In this document: piece after piece, positions 18,850-31,300 of the stretch
Layout: each line of letters opens with the position of its first letter
Position numbering within the stretch: the first letter of the stretch is position 1
NCBI RefSeq assembly: GCF_000378485.1
Contig: NZ_KB899969.1
Location: 124,001 to 188,000, forward strand
From: Flavobacterium rivuli WB 3.3-2 = DSM 21788
Lineage (GTDB): Bacteria; Bacteroidota; Bacteroidia; Flavobacteriales; Flavobacteriaceae
Direction of reading: 5' to 3'
DNA: 64,000 nt
Program-made: the position numbers and the translations under genes
Notes under the pieces: model-generated
The model's database searches: none
Told to the model about the DNA's origin: nothing
Seen by the model: only the letters and a program-made list of their open reading frames with translations

Positions 18850-19121
18850 TACTTATTGTTGGTTTGGTTATACCAATTTTAAGAAAAATTTTAACAGAAA
18901 GCAATATAATTTTAACATTTATAATTTTAATTATGCATCTAAAAAAAAAGGCATAAGAATAGTATTATACATTGACCTCAATTATCATTTGTCCAGTTGT
19001 TTTCAAATCCCTGTCAAACAAGAAATTACAGAAAATATTTGCCAACACTTCTTATAGTAATTCCAATGCCTCAAGTTTCGCATAAGCCTTTACAGTTATG
19101 CAACTTGTATAAACAAAAAAA

Positions 19122-19154
19122 CCGCTCCATTTGCATGAAGCGGGTCTTGTAGCC
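19122..19154 (+). repeat. Direct repeat copy B (right end of the TerB cassette)
   Basis: 33 bp identical to copy A at 12572-12604, 6,550 bp away in the same orientation. One C of the hairpin is missing just upstream, so its stem is weaker than in copy A. It shares GGTCTTGTAGCC (19143-19154) with the flank of tRNA-Arg at 46365-46376. The next 60 bp resemble the sequence after copy A, with third-codon-position differences in a frame giving NYLLEDLERLADIAG then stop. Confidence 0.65.
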
Positions 19155-19625
19155 CCCTCTGAATTTAAATCCAACTATTTACTAGAAGATTTAGAGCGTT
19201 TGGCTGATATTGCTGGGTAAAAATATTTATTTTGGTATTGTAAAAATACACTCCAAAGTATGTAAAAGATGGCAGGATAAATATTGATTTCCGATTAGGG
19301 AATAGAAAAAATATTATTGGAACAGCAAAAAGAATATCTTGACAAGTTAGGAAATAATGGATTCATTTAAAGTAATTGCTTTTTTATGATAAGTAAAATA
19401 ATTAATGTCTTATTCTGTTGTTTGTGTGAGAAGATATTAGTGACGTCGTCTAGACTTTTTAAAATATGTAAAAGATAAAAAGGGTTGCCGATATTTGTTT
19501 TGCGAACTATATCAAATACAACCCAATTATGTAATATTACTGAGCAAAATTCAATAGAACAGGAAATAATTCCAAATTTACTACATGCAAACGCGGTTAT
19601 AAACAGACTTCTCTGTTTCATAGAT
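19155..19625. other. Gene-free AT-rich stretch between copy B and the IS remnant
   Basis: No gene recognised. The first 66 bp are the copy B tail that would encode NYLLEDLERLADIAG followed by a stop. The rest is AT-rich with many stops in all frames; an 84-codon minus-strand frame (19367-19621) has no recognisable motif and I do not call it. Confidence 0.5.
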
Positions 19626-20320
19626 AATAAACTGCATTCTTAATAAGCTAAAAACAGGTGGGGAATGGCATCTTTTGCCTGTTAAAAGTTTATTTAGCAC
19701 ACAAGTTCTTAGCTACAACACAGTCTTTGGGCATTATAGAGACTTGTGTAAGCAATGGGCTTGGAAAATATGTTGGATACGACTACTTAAAAAACATAAG
19801 TCTTCATTAGACTTGTCAAGTGCAGATTTAAATGGTAGCTATACTACTGCTTCACTTAGTGGTGAAGAGGTCAGATATAAGGGAAGAAAAAAAAGAAAAT
19901 AATTAGCACTCTATATCTATATGATATTCAAACACTTAATTTGGATATATCCACATCTTTGAATCATAATGACCTATTTGACATTGAACTTCAGTTTGAA
20001 GTTTTAACGGCAACACTTGAATCGTCAGAAATTCCGTAAAAGGTATATTAATTAATGCAGATGCAAGGTTTGATTCGAAATTGCGAGCAGAAAGAAATAT
20101 TAGCTAACAGTGAGTATAATAGAAAGGAATAGCAGCAAGGATTCGGATTGCTCATTAAATGAATAGCTTTACAAAGAACGCAATGCTATCGAAGGGACTA
20201 ATGCTTGGTTGGACAGCTACTGCTCAATTCTTAATAGGTTCGACACTACATTGACAAGTTGGATAGGATTTAATTTCCTTGCTTTTATAACTATTGCTCT
20301 TGAGAAACTAAAATATTAAG
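19626..20320 (+). pseudogene. Decayed IS5-type transposase
   Basis: Pieces of an IS5-group transposase are readable in shifting frames on the plus strand: LKTGGEWHLLPVKSLF (about 19641), LSYNTVFGHYRDLCKQWAWK, SSLDLSSADLNGSYTTA, GEEVRYKGRKKRK (ending near 19902), then HNDLFDIELQFEVLTATLESSE (about 19960-20035), and near the end TNAWLDSYCSILNRFDTTLTSWIGFNFLAF (about 20200-20290). Several frameshifts and stops show it is dead. The N-terminus is missing and no clear terminal inverted repeats are seen. It lies between the TerB cassette and the RHS locus, as expected for a recombination-prone region. Confidence 0.82.
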
Positions 20321-20368
20321 ATAACTTCTATATTAACATAACATTTGTTTTGTTTTAAATTTATAAAA

Positions 20369-20403
20369 TTTTGTTAATTAATGAAATAATATAAATATAT
20401 TTG
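20369..20403 (+). promoter_or_regulatory. Candidate Bacteroidota promoter for the T9SS/RHS locus
   Basis: TTTTG at 20369-20373 and TATATTTG at 20396-20403 resemble the Bacteroidota -33 (TTTG) and -7 (TAnnTTTG) elements, with 22 bp between them, slightly longer than usual. The ATG follows 26 bp later at 20430. Confidence 0.4.
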
Positions 20404-20429
20404 GGCACACCAACCAACAAAACAAGCTC

Positions 20430-22331
20430 ATGCATAAAAATTGCTTATGCCTATTTTTGTGTTTCATTACTACATTTTTAAGTGCCCAAAGCCCTGGAGA
20501 TGTGGATGGACATACCTTATGGCTAAAATCAGATTTATCTAATGACATTGCACTTGCGAAAGTCAAAAATGACCCCGAAACAATTAAAGCCACTCATTTT
20601 AATTTTAATAAAGTATTAGATCTTGAAAATTTAAAAAATAAACTTTATAAAAATGTAGTAGAGGAAAGGTATTCTTTTTTTGCAGTTTTTAAATCAGATA
20701 CTGATCAGGAGGAATCTTTAATAAATATAAATAAAGGCAAAACCACTACATTTATCACTAATAAAGAAGTTCTTACCGATTTAGAAATGCCTTACAAGAA
20801 AGTGGATTCTAAAAAGGGAATTATCTTAAGCTTTGTTGCAGCTATAGATGAAAAAGGAAAAAAAAATAATAGCATCGCTATTGAAGATATCTTTACAAGC
20901 AATGAGGATGGTAAGCATCAGCTGATGGAGGTAATTTATTATCCCAGGATATTGAGCAGGCTTGAAAGGCAAAAAGTGGAAACCTACCTTTCAATTAAGT
21001 TCGGGCTTTCCATAGTTGGAGATTTTAATTACACAAACACTGCAAATGACACCATCTGGGATTTCAAAAAAAATAAAGTATTTAACAAAAGGGTAACAGG
21101 TATTGGCAGGGATGACGCTTCAGGACTTTACCAAAAGCAATCGGGCAATGCTGAAAAGGATGGAATTTACATTGGATTGGGAATAATTGATACTACCAAT
21201 GCAGGCAATAAAAACACTTTTGATAATAATACATTTTTACTATGGGGCGATAGTGGAGAGAGTACGTCGTTTAATAAATCTAAAAAAAATGATGATATAA
21301 AAGTAATGAAACGTCTCTGGAAAATGCAATGTTTTTTTAAGGAGAGTTTTCATACTATTAACACCCAGGTGCGCATTAATAAAAGTGAAATTGCTTTTAC
21401 CGGGACGGGTGCTACTGATAGCGAAAGCATCTGGCTTGCCATAAATGATGATGCGGCCACAACATTTAATTATGGTACAGCGCGTTATATTAAGCAATCT
21501 AATGAGGATGAGGAGTTTATCTATTTTAATGACGTAGCTTGGGATTTAGATAATGATAGAACCGATATTTTTACTTTCATAAAAGGCCCTGATTTCTTTT
21601 TTGAAGCAGACGCGCTTACAGATTGTTCTTTACCGCTGCCGGGTGCTATCAATGTTGCTATCGCGGGCGGCAAGCCTCCTTATGAAATTGCAGTAACATC
21701 TAAAGCTGTAAGTAAGAAGCAAATAATTACTAGAGAAAATTATGGGTTTATAAGTTTACCCGCCGATAATTATACAGTTACCGTTACCGATAGTAAAAAA
21801 AATAGTAAGACATTAAATATAAGCCTTGATCGTTTTGCCGATATAAACCTCTCCTTGAAATCAACATGGTATCTTGGCAATAATAAGCAGGTACAGGTTT
21901 CGGCCATAACCCCCGAAAATATACAAACAAAATTTACTTACAAATGGCTAAAAGATGGAGAAATTCATTCTGCCGATGAACAATTTACTGCGGTACAAAC
22001 AGGCGACTATTTATTGAAGATAGCAAACAATAATGGCTGTGAAAAAGAATTTCCATTTAAAGTCTTACCAGCGGCTAATGTAAATTCTGGGTGGACCGCA
22101 TATCCTAATCCTACTAAAGCTTCTCAGCCATTTTACATTAGGTTTAACCTTAACAAAGAAGCAAAGGTAACTGTTAAAATAAATTCTATGGAAGGTAAAT
22201 CTTATGTAGTTAAAGATCTTGGCCTCATAAAAGAGTATACATATACAGATTCTTTATTAACAGCAGGCGTATACCTGATCACAGCAACAATAAACAATAT
22301 TGATGAGGCTGTAAAACTTATTATAGAATAG
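20430..22331 (+). CDS. T9SS-secreted adhesin-like protein preceding the RHS gene
   Basis: 633 residues. Signal peptide MHKNCLCLFLCFITTFLSAQ. The first half resembles a lectin/concanavalin-like domain found in Bacteroidota surface proteins, including the conserved IYYPRILSRLERQKVETYLSIKFGLS. There are Ig-like segments in the middle (a PPYEIAVTSKAV strand pattern). The last 80 residues are a type A T9SS sorting domain (AYPNPTKASQPFYIRFNL ... GVYLITATINN). It should be exported through the outer membrane and anchored or released. It ends 37 bp before the giant RHS gene in the same direction, so the two are probably one transcript; it may help deliver or display the toxin, which is inference. Confidence 0.82.
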   Translation: MHKNCLCLFLCFITTFLSAQSPGDVDGHTLWLKSDLSNDIALAKVKNDPETIKATHFNFNKVLDLENLKNKLYKNVVEERYSFFAVFKSDTDQEESLININKGKTTTFITNKEVLTDLEMPYKKVDSKKGIILSFVAAIDEKGKKNNSIAIEDIFTSNEDGKHQLMEVIYYPRILSRLERQKVETYLSIKFGLSIVGDFNYTNTANDTIWDFKKNKVFNKRVTGIGRDDASGLYQKQSGNAEKDGIYIGLGIIDTTNAGNKNTFDNNTFLLWGDSGESTSFNKSKKNDDIKVMKRLWKMQCFFKESFHTINTQVRINKSEIAFTGTGATDSESIWLAINDDAATTFNYGTARYIKQSNEDEEFIYFNDVAWDLDNDRTDIFTFIKGPDFFFEADALTDCSLPLPGAINVAIAGGKPPYEIAVTSKAVSKKQIITRENYGFISLPADNYTVTVTDSKKNSKTLNISLDRFADINLSLKSTWYLGNNKQVQVSAITPENIQTKFTYKWLKDGEIHSADEQFTAVQTGDYLLKIANNNGCEKEFPFKVLPAANVNSGWTAYPNPTKASQPFYIRFNLNKEAKVTVKINSMEGKSYVVKDLGLIKEYTYTDSLLTAGVYLITATINNIDEAVKLIIE

Positions 22332-22368
22332 TTTTTCTAACACTACCTTATTACAAAACACCTTACTA

Positions 22369-25300
22369 ATGGAATATAATAAAAATTACTTTACAGTTAA
22401 AGGGAAATTTATTGCCTTAATTCACCGTGTAGTATTAGTAGCAATGCTGCATAGTACCTTTGTAGCACCTGCGCAAGGCATTATAAACGCTTATATTAAT
22501 AAAAGGGACAGGCATACTATCTACAGCTATACTGATGGCTCTAAAAATTTACCTGAAATCATAAATCAGTCTGCAACACTGGGCCAAAAGCCGTATGCAA
22601 ATTTAAATCCATCTTTTATAAAACAAGTACAGCCTGCTATATATGATAATGTAAACAGGGTTTTAAAGAAAATTCTTCCTGCTGATTTGAAAGAAGGCAT
22701 TATAGGTATATCTCAGGAGATGCCTATAGATAATCCGGCAGATAATCTTTTTAAAGTTACAATAAACGATTTACCCACACTTAACAGTAAAGTATATATA
22801 ACGTATGAACTTTATGGATTAAATGACCATCAGTCTGTAGCGCGAAGCATTAACGAAAGGCTATCTACCGGAGGGTATTTAATTAAAGCCCAGCCGGGTT
22901 GGTCTGTGCAGAAAGAAGAGATAGATGTCGCATGGTTAAAAAAAGGGCAGAACACTATATTATTTACAGTCCCTGATGGTGCTAATTATCTGTACAAAAT
23001 AAGAAACCTTACTCTAGAAATTGAACAAACGGCACAGGTAAACCCATTGATGGTGTTGCCAAACCGCAGTATTTTGCTTAGTAAGGATAATAAAATATAT
23101 GTAAAAGGTTTTTTAAGGGGAGATAATAGTGATGCTAAGATCTATGCGGGCGATGTACAATTAAATATTACCAATAATGAATTTGAGGGCATAGTGCCTA
23201 TTACAGACGCTATAAAAATAAATAAATTTATTGTAGTTAAAGCACTAAACAAAGAGGGACTTTTAGGGCAGGAGCTCCTATTTATAGACAATATAACAGA
23301 AGCCGACAACGCTTTTAAAATAGAAGATAAGCAACTTAATTTTTCAAAATTCTTCAAAGCAAACTCTAATGAATCCCTCCAGACAGAGGGAGCTTCGTTA
23401 GTGCTTAATGATAGTGCATTAGTAACAGACAAAACACTTTCTGTAACCAAACTGCGTGGTATAGATATCCCACCAATGGAATCGGGGATGATTAATGTTA
23501 CAAAAGGGGCCAGCGCATACCGCTTTTTACCCGATGGAACACAATTTAATGCTCCTGTAACTATTGGTATTGCTTATGATACGCTCTTGCTGCCAACAGG
23601 GTATACACCAAAAGATATTAAAACCTATTTCTTTGATACAGATTCCAAAAGTTGGAAAGTGGTGCAATTAGACAGTATTGATAACAAAAATTTTAAAATC
23701 ATATCTAAAACCACTCATTTTACAGATTATATAAATGGTATAATACAGTCGCCGGATAGCCCCGAAACGAGTGCGTTTATGCCTAATATGATGAATGATA
23801 TTAAGGCGGCAGACCCATCTGCAGAAATGACGTTAATAAGCCCTCCGCAGGCATCACAAAAAGGAGATGCAAATATATCGTACCCTATTAAAATACCGGC
23901 CGGGCGTAAAGGTATGCAGCCACAGGTAAACTTACAATACAGTAACAATGGCGGCAGTGGCTGGCTTGGGCAGGGGTGGAATATTAGTACTCCGGCAATT
24001 ACTATAGACACACGCTGGGGCGTGCCATCGTTTGACCCTGTAAACGAATCGGAACTTTATTCACTAAACGGTGAACAGTTAATGTATCCAAGTGACTTTT
24101 TGCCACACCGCCATAAAATAAGCACTATTGATAATATAACTCCAGTGCCTCAAACCCAGGCGCGATCGGCGAATAAAAAATTTACGCTAAGAAAAGAAGG
24201 TAGTTTTGCAAAAATAGAACGCAAGGGTAACTCTCCAAGTAATTATTACTGGAAAGTAACGGCCACAGATGGTACAATAAGCTGGTATGGAGGATACGTA
24301 GATGATGATGTTTTAGAAAATACTGTCATTAAGGATAGTAGTGGCAGAATAGTACACTGGGCACTATATATGGTAGAAGATGTTTTTGGCAACAACATAA
24401 TATATGAATATGATAATGCTAACATAACAGGGCTAACCGGACAAAATGCAGTGCTTAATGGCAGTAATACATTTTATATAAAAAATATATATTATACGGG
24501 CCGCAATGCCGGTCACGGCAAATATCAGGTAGCTTTTAATTATGCGTTAACTGGTAGTGCTAAAACGATACGGACAGATGCAACCTTTACAGCAAGACTG
24601 GGTTTAAAACAGGCGGACCCTTACGTGTTGAATAATATAGATATTAAGTATAATACAACCTTAATAAGGTCATATCTGTTTGCATATGACCCTGGGGCAT
24701 TTTCTAAAAGATTATTAAAATCTGTTACAGAAAAAGACAAGAACAATGTAATATTTCATGCTCATACATTTGATTATTATGATGATGTAGCAACAAATGG
24801 AGGTAGGCTGTTTAAAGCAGATCAAACGGTTAGCACACCTACGATATCGGCCGACTATTCTTTGGAGTTTGGCAATTTGCTGCATGCCTCCAAGATTAAT
24901 AGCGCACAAAGTACAGAGACAGGATATTCTATTAAACCCAGTGTTGGTATAGAGATCTGGCCCTTAAGAAGTACAAATCGCCCGGACAGAACTTTGTTGG
25001 TTGGTGCCCCGTTTGGAGAGAACAATGTTAAAAGCCGTGGTAAGGTAACCCTTGTGGATGTAGACGGCGACGGCATAGACGATATTGTTTACAAGACAAA
25101 TAATGGTCTGCAGTACTATCCCGGCAGGATAACAATAAGTAGCCAGGGTGTGCGAACCAATAGTTTTGCGAGTGTGAGTAAAAGTATGCATAATATCAGC
25201 GACTTCTCTTTTACCAAGGCCAACACAAAAACTATTTTTGGAGACTCCTGGGACGTGACCTTTTTAAACTTTTTTGCGGGTACTGAGCGCACAAAATCTA

Positions 25301-28300
25301 AATCAGAATCTACAATTTACTTTACCGACGCCAACAGCGATGGGTTAATGGATATCGTAAATAATGGAGTAGTAAATTTTAATCGTATTGACACCGCTAC
25401 AGGCGAGCCTACATTTACTTCTAACAGTAATGTAACGCCTAATATGGTTCTCAGCGGTATAAGCCCTGTGGGAGAACCCGGGCCAAGTGTACAGGAGACA
25501 GAGATAGACGAACCCGAAGAAGAGGAAGAATTTAATGATAGTTATGATGTGGTTAAAGTTTGGATGGCACCTGCAACGGGACAAATTAAGATAGATGCAA
25601 CGTTTATAAATGAGTCTGCAGGATCAGCAAACTTTACATTAGAGCATTTTCATAATGGTACAGTAAGTCTTTTACGCTCGGCAACAATAACAAACAGTTA
25701 TACACTTCCTTTACCGCAAGATCCTTCTTCAGGATTACTAAATGTAACCACAGGTGATAGGCTTTATTTTAGGTTTCATAATAACAAGAATATGGCTAAC
25801 CCTATAGTTAATACTGATGTAACAATATACTTTTTAACATATGATAATCCTTATTTAGAGTATACTAATCGACCGGATTATTATCCACCGCAAGACCACT
25901 TTTCGAATCGACGTTCTTTTACAATTAAGGATAATAACCCTGTTTCGATGCCTGGATCGGGTACAGTAAGCATAACATGGGAAGAATTTTACGCAGCTTG
26001 CTACAATCAATTTGCAGATTGTGACAACATGTATCAAATTTTTAAAAGAACTACCAATGCACAGGGAGTAAATACAGATGTTTTAATATATCCTCTTTCT
26101 AATCCACAAATACCTTGGGGAGATGAGGCATTAATAAGTCCTACAGCAGATTTAATTAATATACCTGTCACAGATCCGACTACGTCATTTTTGTTTAAGA
26201 TATCGGACGAAGGAGCATTTTATTTCGGGACTCTAGATGCAGCTTCATCTAATGATAATCCAATCTTTTTCAATGACTCTTGGGAGCCAAAGCTGACTTT
26301 TGTTCCTGATAGTGATAACTTAAATAACTCTTCAGGATTTACTATATATCCAATACCAGAAGTTCCGATGTATAGAATAGCTTCCTTAAAAAGAAATTTT
26401 TGTCTTCTTCCACCTGCAACAGATCCTACACATCCTACATGGAATCCACCAGCTACAGCTGATAACTACTGGGTAAAACCTAATATTGAGATTATAGATA
26501 ATACAGCCCTTTCATCCATAGATAATGGCTCTTTTAATTTTATGGTTTATCAGGATTATAGAATACGTAAGGTAACAATTACCAGTGGAGTAATCTCTAT
26601 AGACAGTGCAGAACCTTTTTTTCTTCATTACGGTACAACAAATAGTGCTTACTTAAGAAATTTAGAATTTTATTACTTTGTCGATAAAGAAAATATTGAA
26701 CTTTTTGAGAAATACCGCCAAGCGGTAGGTAACAAACTTGCAGTAATAGGCTATCAGTCAAACCCATCTGACACGATGAAAACAGAAGCGGTTTCGGTCT
26801 ATTATAAAAATGAATTTGAAAATTTCGGATATATGCAAAATGGGTGGGGACAGTTTATGTATAATGATGAATATGATACTAACGCCAATACTCCCGCGGG
26901 CGCATTTAGCAGTAAACTTATTAACGACCAGCTTGTAACGCAACCTTTTGACACAACAGATATTAGAAATAACAATCCTCTTTTTAATACAGGTTGCGAT
27001 CCGGCAGCATCTAATTATGAACAGTGTGTACAAAATTATCTAGCAACATTTGGTAATATACCTGCCGAAGGGTCAACTATAGATCCTGCTAATGTTGATA
27101 CGATAATTCAAAATGTTCAGCCTATATCAGATAACCTCCCTTTTAATATGGCTGTATTGCCCTTGAAGCATGTAAGGGAAAGTTATAATTATCAGGAAGA
27201 TACTTCATACGGATTATATAACAGCCAATATATAAAATACAATAAACTAAGGGCAGGCGGGCGTCAGGATATTAATCCAGGCTCATCATCTTCAGGGTCA
27301 GGGTTAAGTTATCCGGAACTTACTGCAGATGCCGAGCCATCACAACTTTTACCTAATCTCTCTACGGGTATGAAGGCTATCAATAAAATACACCGAAGTG
27401 TTGCAAGAAGCAACAGTGTGGGTTGGAGTGGTGGCTCAGGTGTGGGAGGAGTATTAAGCAACAGCAACAGTTCATACAGCCATACCGTTACTGATTTTGT
27501 TGACCTTAACGGTGATGGATACCCGGATATTGTAACCACAGATGCACTACAAAAAACAAACATGCTGGGTGGACACATTGCTGCTACAGCTAACCCTGGG
27601 ACGGGTAATATTACGGAAGAGGAGAGTAGTGTTACAGGGCTTTCGGGTTCGCGTAGATATTTGCTCTCCGGTAGAAAAACCGGTGAGTTTAATATTAGTA
27701 ATAAATCGGGAACTTCCGGAGATGGTACTTCACAAACAAAATCGGGACAGTATGAAGCTGGCCCTGCTTCGAGCCGCATAGGTCTGGGTATTAACCTTGC
27801 CGGTAGCGATAAAGTGAATGGCTACTGGCTGGACATTAATGGAGATGGCCTGCAGGATAGGGTTGATGATATTAGTGGTTTTAAATTTCAACTTAACAGA
27901 GGGCAAAATGTTTTTAATTCCCAGGACTATATAAGCTTTAATGCGTTGGGAAATATTGAAACAACGCCCGGAACGGCAAGTGTTAATTTTGGTCTTGCAG
28001 ACACAGCACAAGCATTACTTGGAAATAGTCGTTTTTTTGGTGGAGGGTCTGTATCCGGGAATGCAGGATATAGTGCCAGTAGTGGAAATACTAAAAGTAG
28101 TTACATTGATGTAAATGGTGATGGGCTGCCCGACAGGGTAGAGGGTACTACTGTAAAATATAACACAGGTACTGGCTTCGGAACCGCAACATCTTTAACA
28201 GTAAGCGGTGGCACACCATTAACGCTTGATTCAGATTCTAACAGCCAGGCCCTGAGTTTGAGTGGAACCGTTGGGGCGTACATAGGTTTTCCCTTGTGTT

Positions 28301-31300
28301 GTCCATTACTACCTGTTTTACATATAAAATTCGGTGGTACTTTCGATGCAACTACCAGCCTGAGCATTAACCAGACAAAAAAAATATTTAAGGATATTGA
28401 TGGCGACGGTTATGTTGACTTCATAAAATATTCTGGTAACTCAGCAGCTACTGATGGCAATTTCTCTGTAAACTACTCTGCAATAGGCCGTACTAACATG
28501 CTTAAAACGGTTAAAAATCCTTTAGGGGGAAGTTTTGTAGTGGACTATGAGCCAAGCATAAAAACGTATTCCGACCCTAATTCGCATTGGGTAATGAAGC
28601 AGCTGATTGTAAAGGATGGATATGACAGGGTAAACGATGGTATAGATGAATATACTAAAAGCTTTAAATATCAGGGGGGCTATTATGACCGCCGCGAACG
28701 GGAATTTTATGGATTTGCAGCCGTTAACACTATAGACTATACAGCGACTGCCGGACAGATTTACAGGGTAAGTGTACAAAGTTACCATAATAGCAGTTAT
28801 TATGTAAATGGCCTATTACTGGAAACATATGTTATTAACGCAGGGCAGAATTTTATTAATAAAACAACCAATACCTACCAGGTTAAAAAAATGGTAAATG
28901 GTGCGTTTGATCCTACCATTTCGACACCGATTGCTTATGACAAAGGAGGTACAGAAGGACGCGGAAGTGCTGTTGTATTGCTTACACAAACAGACAATTA
29001 CGTGTATGAACTGGGGTCAACTCCTGTTGCATCGCGTGTTAAAATGGAATATGATACTTATGCCCGCGTGGTAAAATATACTTATCAGGGCAATGTTAAT
29101 GACCTGTCAGACGATTATCGCACCGATATTGAGTACCATTCATCTGCGGCCCTTTTAACCAAAAATCTGATAAATGTTCCTAAAAAGGTTAGTGTATATG
29201 ATACATCTTCCGGTACTGACATTATAAAAAGGGAAAGAACTACAGTGGTAGATGAGTCTACAGGATATGTAACATCAATTACTGCTAAAATAGATGGCAC
29301 AAATGATGCAATAACCGATATGAAGTATGACGAATATGGTAATCTTGCCATGATAACATTACCGGGTAATAGTACCAGCACTTCAGAACGTGTAGTACGC
29401 AATTATAATTATGACACAGTAGAAAATAAATACCTTACTAAAGTTGTAGATGGGTTTAACTATGCATCATCAACACCATTCGAATCATCATCTACCTACG
29501 ATTATAATTTTGATAAGGTACTTGTAAGCACAGATATTTCGGGTAATAAAATGGAGTATACTTATGATGCTTCTGGCAGGCTAAAAACTATATTGGCACC
29601 TAAAGAAAAAGCAGCTTCGTTGCCGTATACTATCTCTTTTACCTACAATCCGTTATATGTAGCGGGACAGGGGGTTACCCAGGCTAATTTTATGCCGTTT
29701 GCTACAACATCTCACTATGATGGTGATCATGCCGGTAACGACATACAAACTATAACTTTTATAGATGGCCTTGCACGTGTGGTACAGGTTAAAAAGGATA
29801 TAGAGACTAATACGGGTAGTGGGGTGGTTGAAGCCATGTCTATATCAGGAAAGACAATGTACGATTTATATGGGCGGGCTATACAGCAATTCCATCCATA
29901 TTATGAAGCAAAGAGCAGCAGTATAAATAATGCTGTAAACGAATACAATTCGCCTAACAAAGTAATAACAAATTATGACATAGCAGACCGCGTTACAAAT
30001 ACTCAGGATCCGGCAGGTAAAATGTCTTACATGTATTATTCTGTAGTAACCAATGGGACCTATCCTCAATTGCGCACTTCTACAGTTACCGACCAAAATG
30101 CTACAGCGATAGAACAAACAAACAGCTATAGTGATGCAAACGGCAGAATTGTTAAAACAGAAAATTTTTTAGGCAATACAGCCATAAAAACAAGTTTTGT
30201 GTATAATGCTATAGGCGAATTATTAACTTATACAGATGATGCAGGCATTAGTACAACGTATACCTATGATTTTCTTGGCCGTAAAATATCGCTAAAGCAC
30301 CCTGACAATGGCCTTACAACTTATACATATGCTCCTGCAGGAAATATTACACAGCTGCAAACAGCAACTCTGGCAGCAAATACAGCCATACAGGTTGCAG
30401 ACAGGTTTATAAAATATAAGTACAACTTTAACCATCTTACAGAGGTTAATTATCCAAACACAGGGGCTAACCTTAACGTTGCAAATGTAAAGTATGATTA
30501 TGGCACTGCAGGTAACGATAAGGGCAGGATTGTTTCACAAAAAGATGCAACAGGTACCCAAACTTTTGCTTACGGCTCTATGGGAGAGCTTGTAACTAAT
30601 ACAAGAACGGTTGTAGGGCCTAATATACCTACCCGCACCTTTACTACTACCTTTAATTATGATAGCTGGAACAGGATTAAAAACATCGGCTATCCGGATG
30701 GTGAAAAAGTAACTTATCAATATGATAAGGGAGGCAACCTTAATTTTGTAGCAGGGACAATGAATGGTGCCGCATACCCTTATGTTAAGGATATACAGTA
30801 CGATTATTATGAGCAGCGCACCCAGTTAACCTACGGTAACAATACGGTAACTAATTATACTTATAGTGCTGATTTGCGACGTATGACAAATATGGTTGCC
30901 AAAACGCCATCAGGGCAAAACATGTTTAATAATGCGTATACTTACGATTATGTGGGCAATATTATGGGTATTAACAATACTGCCGTGCCAAATACCACGA
31001 ACCAAATGGGCGGTGCCTATAAAAACAATTACACCTACGACACACTAAACAGGTTAGTTAGTGCTTCAGGAGATTTTACAGGCAATACTGCCCAGCAGGC
31101 AAATAATAACGATTTTAAAGCCAACTATAGCCTTGCTATGGTGTATAAAACAACCCATGGCATAGAAAAAAAGACACAGGGGCATAATAAAAATAATACC
31201 GCGGTAGCCGCAAATACATATACTAACAACTATACATATATTGCTAATACCCACAAACTGCAAAGTATTAATGCAGGTACAGCAACTGCAGAGAACTTTA

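Noticed and set aside
19367..19621. 84-codon minus-strand frame near the IS remnant
   Set aside because: No motif, no ribosome site and AT-rich degenerate surroundings.
27309..27779. 156-codon minus-strand frame within the RHS gene
   Set aside because: Antisense to VCBS-type repeats of the toxin; composition biased by the Gly/Ser-rich coding strand.
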